From the NCBI GenBank assembly GCA_016933315.1, contig JAFGBE010000137.1:1-11772 (forward strand): a stretch of 11,772 bases of DNA, given 5' to 3'. How positions within the stretch are numbered: the stretch's first letter is position 1; each line of letters starts with the position of its first letter. A model generated the notes under the pieces. That model was not told the origin of the DNA. It made no database searches and worked only from the letters and a program-made list of their open reading frames with translations. Position numbers and translations under genes: made by a program. Source of the stretch: Candidatus Auribacterota bacterium. Its GTDB lineage: Bacteria; Auribacterota; UBA6266. Of this stretch, positions 5,903-11,772 are shown piece after piece.

Positions 5903-7204
5903 TCAGATATCTTCTATCCTCTTCCTTAACTCAAGTTCAATATCGCTTTCCGGTATTCTCGTCTGTCCCATGGAATCTCTCTCTCGAAGCGTAACAGTGC
6001 TATCTTTAAGAGTCTGGGAATCCACAGTAAAACAGAAAGGCGTGCCGGCTTCATCCATTCTCCTGTAACGCCTGCCTATCGAACCTCCGTCATCATAAAA
6101 AACCTTTAACCTGCTTTTAAGCCGGTCGTATATCTTCCTGGCGAGTTCATCCATCCCGTCCCTGTTGACAAGAGGCAGTATTGCGGCCTTGATAGGAGCT
6201 ATCCTGGGAGACAATTTTAAAACGATTCTCTCTTCCTCTTCATGGAAAGCGTCTATAAGGCAGGTCAAGAGCGTCCTGTCACAGCCCGCGGAAGTCTCAA
6301 TGATATTCGGTATATACCTTACTTTCTTTTCATCATCGTAATAGGTGAGGTCTTTTCCGGAAAATTCCGTATGTCTTTTGAGGTCGTAATCCGTGCGGTG
6401 ATGTATGCCTTCAAGTTCCGACCACCCGAACGGAAATTCATACTGGATATCAAACGCTTTTTTAGCATAATGGGCCAGCTCTTTCTCGTCATGTTCATGG
6501 AATCTGAGTTTTTCAGGCTTGATGCCCAGGCGCACATACCACTGATACCTGATTTCCTTCCATTGTTCCATAATCTGCATGGAATCCCCGGGTTCGACAA
6601 AATACTGCATTTCCATCTGCTCGAATTCCCTGGTCCTGAAAATAAAATTGCCGGGCGTTATCTCATTCCTGAAAGCCTTTCCTATCTGCGCGATCCCGAA
6701 AGGAATTTTTTTTCTTGAAGAGTTCAGCACATTAAGAAAATTTACATATATTCCCTGCGCGGTTTCGGGGCGCATATAAATAATGTTCGCATTGTCCTCA
6801 ACGGGCCCCATAAATGTCTTGAACATCAGGTTGAAACTTCTCGGCTGTGTAAGCTCTCCGCCGCATGACGGGCATTTCCCGGAGTCAACCTCGTCGGCCC
6901 TGAAACGCATTTTACATTTCTTGCAGTCCACAAGAGGATCCGTGAAATGGTCAATATGGCCTGAAGCTTTCCATATCTTCGGGTGCATAAGTATGCTCGA
7001 ATCTATTCCCTCGACATCATCGCGCTCATACACCATCGATTTCCACCAGAAATCCTTGATGTTCCTTTTCAGTTCACTACCCAGGGGGCCGTAATCCCAG
7101 CAGCTGTTCAACCCGCCGTAAATTTCAGATGACTGGAATACATATCCTCTCCTTTTACACAAGGAAACAAGCTTGGACATTTTGTCATTGGTATTTTTTT
7201 TCAT
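5903..7204 (-). CDS. glyS: Glycyl-tRNA synthetase, single-chain homodimeric type
   Basis: This class II synthetase attaches glycine to tRNA-Gly. At 433 residues it is the alpha2 GlyQS type (eukaryal/archaeal style), not the alpha2beta2 bacterial type. Marks in order: SLCKRRGYVFQSSEIYGG (14-31); a GPLG-containing motif 1 region (39-42); a four-Cys zinc ribbon with C94, C97, C111 and C114; motif 2 FRNEITPGNFIFRTREFEQ (178-196); the glycine-recognising WSELEGIHHRTDYDL (261-275); motif 3 IIETSAGCDRTLL (301-313); and an anticodon-binding domain from about 330 to the end (LSPRIAPIKAAILPL, 331-345). The start at 7204 has no convincing ribosome-binding site. M9 (7180) is an alternative, since many family members start near there. 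It lies 19 nt after recO, an order also seen in Firmicutes. Confidence 0.96.
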   Translation of the reverse strand: MKKNTNDKMSKLVSLCKRRGYVFQSSEIYGGLNSCWDYGPLGSELKRNIKDFWWKSMVYERDDVEGIDSSILMHPKIWKASGHIDHFTDPLVDCKKCKMRFRADEVDSGKCPSCGGELTQPRSFNLMFKTFMGPVEDNANIIYMRPETAQGIYVNFLNVLNSSRKKIPFGIAQIGKAFRNEITPGNFIFRTREFEQMEMQYFVEPGDSMQIMEQWKEIRYQWYVRLGIKPEKLRFHEHDEKELAHYAKKAFDIQYEFPFGWSELEGIHHRTDYDLKRHTEFSGKDLTYYDDEKKVRYIPNIIETSAGCDRTLLTCLIDAFHEEEERIVLKLSPRIAPIKAAILPLVNRDGMDELARKIYDRLKSRLKVFYDDGGSIGRRYRRMDEAGTPFCFTVDSQTLKDSTVTLRERDSMGQTRIPESDIELELRKRIEDI

Positions 7205-7223
7205 AATGATAAAGACTCAGCCT

Positions 7224-7985
7224 TTATTTTGGATTTTTTCCTTTTTTTAAAACGGAGGATAAAAAATCAAGAGATTTTAACGGTTTGGGCAGGACAAAGT
7301 CAAGCAATAACCGTACAACGGGAGAGATTTTGCGAAGCTCAGAGTTTTCCGCGGACAAATACACATTCTCACCCATACTGCCGCATGTTATTCTATCCAT
7401 CAACCGGGCAATGCTGAGGTCAATAAACACTTTTTTGCCGGGGGGCGCGCATCTTTTACATCTTATCTCGCCCGAAGATGTTATAGAAAACGGCCCATTT
7501 TTATCCCTGCAGGCGCCACACTCCGAAAATGACCCGATAAAGCCTGCCAGATGCATTGACCTTAAGGCATACACTATTAGATATCTCACCGGGCTCTCTC
7601 CCGCGCCGCCTTGCGACAACCTGTCCAATACAAAACATAATTCCCCGAAGAGAGGGGTTTCATCATTCTCAAGGCTTGTTATCATAGCCGTTATCTCAAT
7701 AATAGTCATTGTCGCGGCATAGGTCTCGGATCTTTTCATTATGCCGGGAAAATTATCTATAACTTCCAGGGAAGATACAATATCCAGTTCCCGGCCTTTT
7801 ACTCTTTTTAACTCAATATCGTATAAGCCGAAAACCTGCAGTTTTGAATATTTGCTTTTTAATTTTTCCACTCCTTTTAACACGGCTTTTACCTTGCCCA
7901 GAGCAGGGGCAAGAAACACGGCAACCCTGCTGGATTCGCCATATTTATAAGACCTCAGCAAAATAGCCCGCGTTTTCTGGTTCAT
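7224..7985 (-). CDS. recO: DNA repair protein RecO
   Basis: RecO anneals complementary single strands and, with RecR (and RecF), loads RecA onto SSB-coated DNA in gap repair. The 253-residue length is normal. The N-terminal OB-fold is recognisable from AILLRSYKYGESSRVAVFL (7-25) and the GKVKAVLKGVEK segment (30-41). A helical domain follows, and the zinc-binding region has C156, C159, C176 and C179 (CGAC and CKRC). The start at 7985 lies 37 nt after the DUF502 stop, the largest gap in the run. It has no clear Shine-Dalgarno sequence, so translation may be weak. The recO-glyS neighbourhood is a recurrent arrangement in other phyla and supports the call. Confidence 0.92.
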   Translation of the reverse strand: MNQKTRAILLRSYKYGESSRVAVFLAPALGKVKAVLKGVEKLKSKYSKLQVFGLYDIELKRVKGRELDIVSSLEVIDNFPGIMKRSETYAATMTIIEITAMITSLENDETPLFGELCFVLDRLSQGGAGESPVRYLIVYALRSMHLAGFIGSFSECGACRDKNGPFSITSSGEIRCKRCAPPGKKVFIDLSIARLMDRITCGSMGENVYLSAENSELRKISPVVRLLLDFVLPKPLKSLDFLSSVLKKGKNPK

Positions 7986-8022
7986 AGTATAACCGGAGTG
8001 GACAAGAGGAAAAACATTTTTG

Positions 8023-8637
8023 CTATCCGATTTCCTTTATCTCGTAGGGCTCAATCGTACCCGCCGATACAACAAGCTTCAAGCCGTCTTCAATACTGAT
8101 TGAGGTAAATATAACATCTTTCTTTGCCACAATAATAAACAAGCCCGATGTAGGGTTGGGAGTAGTCGGCACAAATAGCCCGATATAATCGCCTCTAAGC
8201 ATCTCGCTCGCCCTGCTTTTGACCGAAGACGTAGTAAACCCCACCGACCATATGCCTTTGCGCGGATACTCGACCAGGACCACCTGCCTGAGTATCGTAG
8301 CCTGGCTTTCCCATAAGGCCAACGATATCTGCTTAAATGTCTTGTATATCTTATTGATAAGAGGGATCCTGGCAAGCAGGTTTTCAAACGGCTTTGATAT
8401 TTTCCGCACGAACACCATCTTAGCCAGAAATCCTATAACTACCACAATAATAAAAGCTACGGCAAGGCTGGCCGTCCTGATGAATATTTGCTTATCGGAA
8501 GGGATATAATGGCTCAGCGGCTTTACAAGAAAATTGGTTATAAAGATAAACAGCCAGTAAATAACTCCGGCAGTGCCTAAAACCGGAAAAAGGACCAGGA
8601 GCCCCGTAAAAAAATATCCTCTAACCTTTTTTAGCAT
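8023..8637 (-). CDS. DUF502 family membrane protein
   Basis: This 204-residue protein has two predicted membrane helices (about 8-34 and 53-76), followed by a soluble C-terminal part. Typical DUF502 marks are: FFTGLLVLFPVLGT near the start (9-22), IPLINKIYKTFKQI (91-104), VVLVEYPRKGIWSVGF (119-134) and FVPTTPNPTSGLFIIV (155-170). The biochemical role of the family is not established. Its ATG lies only 3 nt after the stop of the CNNM/CorC gene. Its ribosome-binding site (GGAAG) is inside the last codons of that gene, so the two are probably translationally coupled and may work together in the membrane (inference). The C-terminal part could lie in the cytoplasm, but topology was not tested. Confidence 0.9.
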   Translation of the reverse strand: MLKKVRGYFFTGLLVLFPVLGTAGVIYWLFIFITNFLVKPLSHYIPSDKQIFIRTASLAVAFIIVVVIGFLAKMVFVRKISKPFENLLARIPLINKIYKTFKQISLALWESQATILRQVVLVEYPRKGIWSVGFTTSSVKSRASEMLRGDYIGLFVPTTPNPTSGLFIIVAKKDVIFTSISIEDGLKLVVSAGTIEPYEIKEIG

Positions 8638-8640
8638 GGT

Positions 8641-9927
8641 CTATTCTTCCTTCTTCCCCGTAACTTTAACCTTCTTTACAGACTTATCATCGGCATCTAC
8701 AATCTCCATGGAAAGGTTTTCCATAGCTATCTTTTCGCCTTTTCTGGGGATTTTGCCCAGATGTGCGATGATAAATCCGCCGATGGTATCATAATTTTCG
8801 CTCTCCGGCAGCCTTGCTCCCTTGGACAAATACTCATTTGCCTCATCTATGGACATTTTAGCATCGAAGATATACTCATTTTCATTTATCTCAGTATAAT
8901 AATTCTCGTCTGTATCGAATTCATCCTGTATTTCGCCCACTATTTCTTCAATGATATCTTCAAGAGTCACAAGCCCGGCTGTTCCGCCGTACTCGTCAAG
9001 CACTATGGCAATATGGACTTTCTTTTTCTGCATTTCTTTCATCAACGCCGAAATTCTTTTGGTTTCGGGGACAAATAAAACTTCCCTCATAATATCCGCA
9101 AGTTTCAGCTCTCCCGGGAAATCTTCCGATGAGTTTGCAGCTATCAGGTCTTTAGCGTAAAAAATCCCTTTCATGTCATCCATGTCTTTTCCATAGACAG
9201 GTATCTTGGAAAACAGCGTCTTTTTTACTATATTTTTAGCGGCTTCTACGGGTTCATCCTCGGCGACAGCGATAATATCAACACGGGGCGTCATAATCTC
9301 CCTGACTATCTTATCGCCGAACTCGAAAATCGAATGTATCAACTCTTTCTCATCGCGGGGGATTACCCCTTCTTTCTCCCCCACATCGACAAAAGTTTTT
9401 ATTTCTTCCTCCGTTATTTTTGCAGGCACAACCTGATAATCGGAGCCTATTATCCTCATGAATATCCTCACTATAAAAGTGAATATCTTATTTACAGGCG
9501 TCAGCATTATTGATATTGCACGAAGGTACGGAAGGCAGAATATAGAGATGCCTTCGGCGTGTTTTCTCGCAACCGATTTCGGTATGATTTCCCCGAAAGT
9601 CAGTATCAGGAATGTAACAGTGAACCATGAAATGGCAATTGCCCTGCCCATGGAAGCGTGGGCGAATAAATTATCCACCACAAGCGCCCCCATTGAAGCG
9701 GCTCCTATATTCACTATGTTATTGCCGACCAATATTGTAATCAAAAGCTTATCGGATTTTTTCACCCAGATGTTTATCACTTCGGCTTTCTTGTTTTCCT
9801 TGCTGAGCAACTGTTTTATCCTGAGTTTAGTCATCGAAGTCAAAGCGGTCTCGATGCCTGAAAAGAAAGCTGAAAGAAAAATCAGCATAATCATAACAAT
9901 TACTTCGATAATCACACCTGTTGCCAT
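8641..9927 (-). CDS. CNNM/DUF21-CBS-CorC_HlyC family membrane protein, probable Mg2+/divalent-metal transporter
   Basis: This 428-residue protein has the full architecture of bacterial CNNM/CorC (HlyC/CorC) proteins. The DUF21 membrane domain covers about residues 1-165, with four hydrophobic segments, SGIETALTS (23-31) and the conserved GEIIPKSVARK (112-122). A CBS pair follows: IMTPRVDIIAV (211-221) opens the first, and the second contains IVLDEYGGTAGLVTLEDI (308-325). The C-terminal CorC_HlyC domain covers about 345-425 (YDTIGGFIIAHLGKIPRKG, 379-397). Family members are linked to Mg2+ efflux, with the CBS pair sensing Mg-ATP; the hemolysin label is historical. Its AGGTG ribosome-binding site is well placed, and it follows the DgkA-PAP2 gene by 24 nt. 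A CorC-type gene near ybeY also occurs in Enterobacteria (ybeX), but ybeX encodes only the soluble part. Confidence 0.93.
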   Translation of the reverse strand: MATGVIIEVIVMIMLIFLSAFFSGIETALTSMTKLRIKQLLSKENKKAEVINIWVKKSDKLLITILVGNNIVNIGAASMGALVVDNLFAHASMGRAIAISWFTVTFLILTFGEIIPKSVARKHAEGISIFCLPYLRAISIMLTPVNKIFTFIVRIFMRIIGSDYQVVPAKITEEEIKTFVDVGEKEGVIPRDEKELIHSIFEFGDKIVREIMTPRVDIIAVAEDEPVEAAKNIVKKTLFSKIPVYGKDMDDMKGIFYAKDLIAANSSEDFPGELKLADIMREVLFVPETKRISALMKEMQKKKVHIAIVLDEYGGTAGLVTLEDIIEEIVGEIQDEFDTDENYYTEINENEYIFDAKMSIDEANEYLSKGARLPESENYDTIGGFIIAHLGKIPRKGEKIAMENLSMEIVDADDKSVKKVKVTGKKEE

Positions 9928-9951
9928 TTTAATATCACCTAAGAACCTTTT

Positions 9952-10653
9952 TCACAAATATAACTTAAACAATAAAATCGAGAGCAGTATTCCCAGTATA
10001 GCGCCTGAAACCACTTCATATATGGAATGAATCTTCGCCGCTACCCTGCTCTGGGCAACCATTAATGCCAGAAGAAAACCGACAGCGACAAGCAGACGGG
10101 ACTTGGAAACAAATATTATCGTTCCCCACATCGCGAAAGCTACTGCGCTATGAACACTCGGCATCCCTCCCAGAAGAGGCCTGCCCCTGTGCAGGAGCAA
10201 TTTAATCATTATCGACAGCGTCACCGCAAGAATAAAAACAATAAATGTTATATGGCTCGGTATCCCTACAATATAGTTAATACCCAGCTCAATACGCGTA
10301 TCCAGATGGTTATAAAAAATAATATATCCTATCACCATAGCTACAAAGGAAGCAAGCAGGACAGCGCCTGCGGAGACATCCTTAACTATTTTTGCGATAG
10401 GATGGTAAGTTTCGCTTATCATATCGGTCAGAAGCTCGATACACGTGTTAAACACTTCCGTTATCAGGACAAAAAATATCAGGACGGAAAGAATCATAAA
10501 TTCGCCCTTATCTATGCCAAAGTACATGCCCATCAGAACGACAAGGATGGCTACCAGGAAATGTATACGGAAATTCTGCTGTGTTCGCAGTATGTAGTAA
10601 AGCCCTTCTATCGCATGGTTAAAGCTTTTTAAGATTTTGTTAGTAGTTTCCAT
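9952..10653 (-). CDS. DgkA-type undecaprenol/diacylglycerol kinase fused to a PAP2 phosphatase
   Basis: Two lipid-phosphate enzymes are joined in 233 residues. Residues 1-115 form a three-helix DgkA/UdpK kinase, with FRIHFLVA (28-35), EVFNTCIELLTD (66-77; E66, N69 and E73 match the E. coli DgkA active-site pattern) and YHPIAKIVKDVSAGAVLL (83-100). Residues 125-233 form a PAP2 domain with all three signature blocks: K-x6-RP (K151, R158-P159), PSVH (165-168) and SR-x5-H-x3-E (S202, R203, H209, E213). The last position is usually Asp. The kinase would make undecaprenyl phosphate from undecaprenol, and the phosphatase could make it from the diphosphate; the lipid is inferred, and diacylglycerol is possible. 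The usual kinase Glu before N-F-R-I-H is Gln (Q25-Q26). The start has AGGAG (10661-10657) and overlaps the end of ybeY by 25 nt. Confidence 0.92.
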   Translation of the reverse strand: METTNKILKSFNHAIEGLYYILRTQQNFRIHFLVAILVVLMGMYFGIDKGEFMILSVLIFFVLITEVFNTCIELLTDMISETYHPIAKIVKDVSAGAVLLASFVAMVIGYIIFYNHLDTRIELGINYIVGIPSHITFIVFILAVTLSIMIKLLLHRGRPLLGGMPSVHSAVAFAMWGTIIFVSKSRLLVAVGFLLALMVAQSRVAAKIHSIYEVVSGAILGILLSILLFKLYL

Positions 10654-11093
10654 TTTCTCCTATCCCACAATAAACCGCTTATCTTTGCCTGTTTTTCATC
10701 CATCTGTTTTCTCGAACATGGTTCAGTATCATTATAACCTAAAAGATGCAAAATGCCGTGTATAAGATATATCATAAGCTCTTTGCCGATATCATTTGAA
10801 AACTCGCGCGCCCTGCTGACCGCCATCTCGACCGACACCATAACATCGCCCATGTAATCTCCGTCGCCTTCAACTTTTTCCCCCTCGCCCATCGGGAACG
10901 ACAACACATCTGTAGGCCTGTCTTTAGACATATACTTTTTATTGTATCTTTGTATCGTCCGGTTGTCCACGAAAGAGACTGACAGTTCCGCAGCCTTGCC
11001 ACAGCTTTCCGTATCCAGAACATATTTTATTATTTTCCGCGCAACGGGAGCGTTAACTTTCTTTTTTTGGAGATTTATTATTTCTATCTTCAT
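10629..11093 (-). CDS. ybeY: Endoribonuclease YbeY (rRNA maturation factor)
   Basis: YbeY is a metal-dependent ribonuclease needed for 16S rRNA 3'-end maturation and ribosome quality control. The 154-residue length is typical. Family marks are: ELSVSFVDNRTIQRYNKKY (36-54), RPTDVLSFPMGE (59-70), MGDVMVSVEMA (81-91) and the metal site IHGILHLLGYNDT (111-123). The site normally reads HGxLHLxGYDH. Here H112 and H116 are present, but the third His position is Asp (D122), preceded by Asn. Asp can bind metal, so activity may be kept. The gene overlaps the upstream HD-hydrolase gene by 41 nt and the downstream kinase gene by 25 nt. It has no strong ribosome-binding site of its own, which suggests translational coupling. 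The ybeY-dgkA pair is conserved in Firmicutes. Confidence 0.93.
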   Translation of the reverse strand: MKIEIINLQKKKVNAPVARKIIKYVLDTESCGKAAELSVSFVDNRTIQRYNKKYMSKDRPTDVLSFPMGEGEKVEGDGDYMGDVMVSVEMAVSRAREFSNDIGKELMIYLIHGILHLLGYNDTEPCSRKQMDEKQAKISGLLWDRRKWKLLTKS

Positions 11094-11772
11094 TCTTCGG
11101 ATATTTAACCCTTGTATGAAACATGCCGTTAAGGACCATATTGAACACTTCTTTGATATCTTCGATATTTTTCATCGTCAGCGGGCTTTCATCCAGCTGC
11201 CCGTCCAGAATCTTCTCGTCGACTATCTCATTAACAAAATTTTTAATTCTCGCCGGGGTGGGTTTGTCAAGCGTCCTCGATGCCGCCTCAACCGCGTCCG
11301 CCAAAAGGACTATTGCAGCTTCTTTAGACGAGGGCTTCGGACCCGGATACCTGAATGCTTCTTCATCCACTTCGCCGGCGGAAGGGCTTTGGTCCTTTGC
11401 CCGCTTGTAAAAGAAATACACAAGACTCGTCCCGTGATGCTGGCGTATTATATCGAACACCGCGCGGCTTATCTTGTATTTCTTAGCCAATTCTATGCCG
11501 TCTTTCACATGAGCCGTTATAATGAGATGGCTCATGCTCGGGATCAGCTCGTCATGTTTGCTTTTTATACCGCCCTCGTTCTCCGAAAAATATTCGGGCT
11601 TTATAGTCTTCCCTATGTCGTGAAAATAAGAGCCGACTTTAGCCAGGAGAGAATTGCCTCCGATTCTGCCTGCGGCGGCTTCCGAAAGATTTCCGACTAT
11701 CAAGCTGTGATGGTATGTTCCCGGCGCCTCTATCATCATCTTCCTCAGTATAGGATGATTAAGGTCTACCAT
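11053..11772 (-). CDS. pgpH: PgpH-like 7TM-HD phosphohydrolase, C-terminal part (partial)
   Basis: The window holds the last 239 codons of an HD-domain protein; the frame is open at the right edge, and the Met there (11772-11770) is probably internal. The metal-site residues appear in order: H21-H22 in EAPGTYHHSLIVGNL, HD at 51-52 in GSYFHDIGK, H88 in AHVKDGIE, HH at 112-113 in IIRQHHGTSLV, and D159 in LLADAVEAASR. This pattern and the DLNHPILR lead-in match PgpH, the c-di-AMP hydrolase that cuts c-di-AMP to pApA. A full PgpH would have an extracellular 7TMR-HDED domain and seven membrane helices upstream, which cannot be checked here. Family members may act on other cyclic dinucleotides. The gene overlaps ybeY by 41 nt and is the first visible gene of the ten-gene run. 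Confidence 0.9.
   Translation of the reverse strand: MVDLNHPILRKMMIEAPGTYHHSLIVGNLSEAAAGRIGGNSLLAKVGSYFHDIGKTIKPEYFSENEGGIKSKHDELIPSMSHLIITAHVKDGIELAKKYKISRAVFDIIRQHHGTSLVYFFYKRAKDQSPSAGEVDEEAFRYPGPKPSSKEAAIVLLADAVEAASRTLDKPTPARIKNFVNEIVDEKILDGQLDESPLTMKNIEDIKEVFNMVLNGMFHTRVKYPKNEDRNNKSPKKES

Noticed and set aside
1..11772. A novel defence, CRISPR or mobile system
   Set aside because: No repeat array, nuclease-helicase cluster, transposase, recombinase or toxin-antitoxin pair is visible; nearly all the DNA is accounted for by recognisable housekeeping genes.

Overview
This is a gene-dense bacterial window, almost entirely on the minus strand and dominated by housekeeping genes. Nothing in it fixes the species. 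The gene set includes a single-chain eukaryal/archaeal-type GlyRS, pyruvate phosphate dikinase, a short RpoD-family sigma factor, a DgkA-PAP2 fusion and a DUF502 membrane protein. That combination suggests an anaerobic, mostly uncultured lineage; an Omnitrophota-like (PVC-side) bacterium is my best guess, inferred from memory of similar gene sets rather than from any search.

Right-hand part (11772 to 1851, minus strand) is one tightly packed ten-gene run. Every gap is under 40 nt and several genes overlap: pgpH-like HD phosphohydrolase (5' end outside the window), ybeY, DgkA-PAP2 fusion, CNNM/CBS/CorC membrane protein, DUF502 membrane protein, recO, glyS, ppdK, rpoD-family sigma factor, apt. 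The run joins cyclic-dinucleotide signalling, 16S rRNA maturation, undecaprenyl-phosphate supply, metal transport, recombination repair, glycine charging, PEP/pyruvate conversion, promoter recognition and purine salvage. Its order resembles the Firmicutes pgpH-ybeY-dgkA-era-recO-glyS-...-dnaG-rpoD cluster, but era and dnaG are absent at their usual places. A CorC-type gene sits near ybeY, as in the enterobacterial ybeZ-ybeY-ybeX cluster.

Middle part (about 1580-1800): a complete tRNA-Arg(CCT) with encoded CCA lies 67 nt downstream of apt on the same strand. A perfect GC-rich stem-loop directly abuts its 3' end. Next comes a nearly consensus sigma-70 promoter that leaves only a very short leader before a pyrimidine-dimer glycosylase (endonuclease V family) gene.

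Left-hand part (1-1580) is the accessory end. It holds the intact endonuclease V-family gene, a convergent plus-strand SAM methyltransferase, a decayed C-terminal fragment of a second endonuclease V-family gene, and the first 28 codons of a minus-strand membrane protein that runs off the left edge.

I found no CRISPR array, transposase, integrase, toxin-antitoxin pair or defence system. The most interesting points are the DgkA-PAP2 fusion with altered active-site residues, the YbeY with Asp in place of the third metal-binding His, the probably leaderless glycosylase gene with its nearby decayed relative, and the chimeric order of the ten-gene run.
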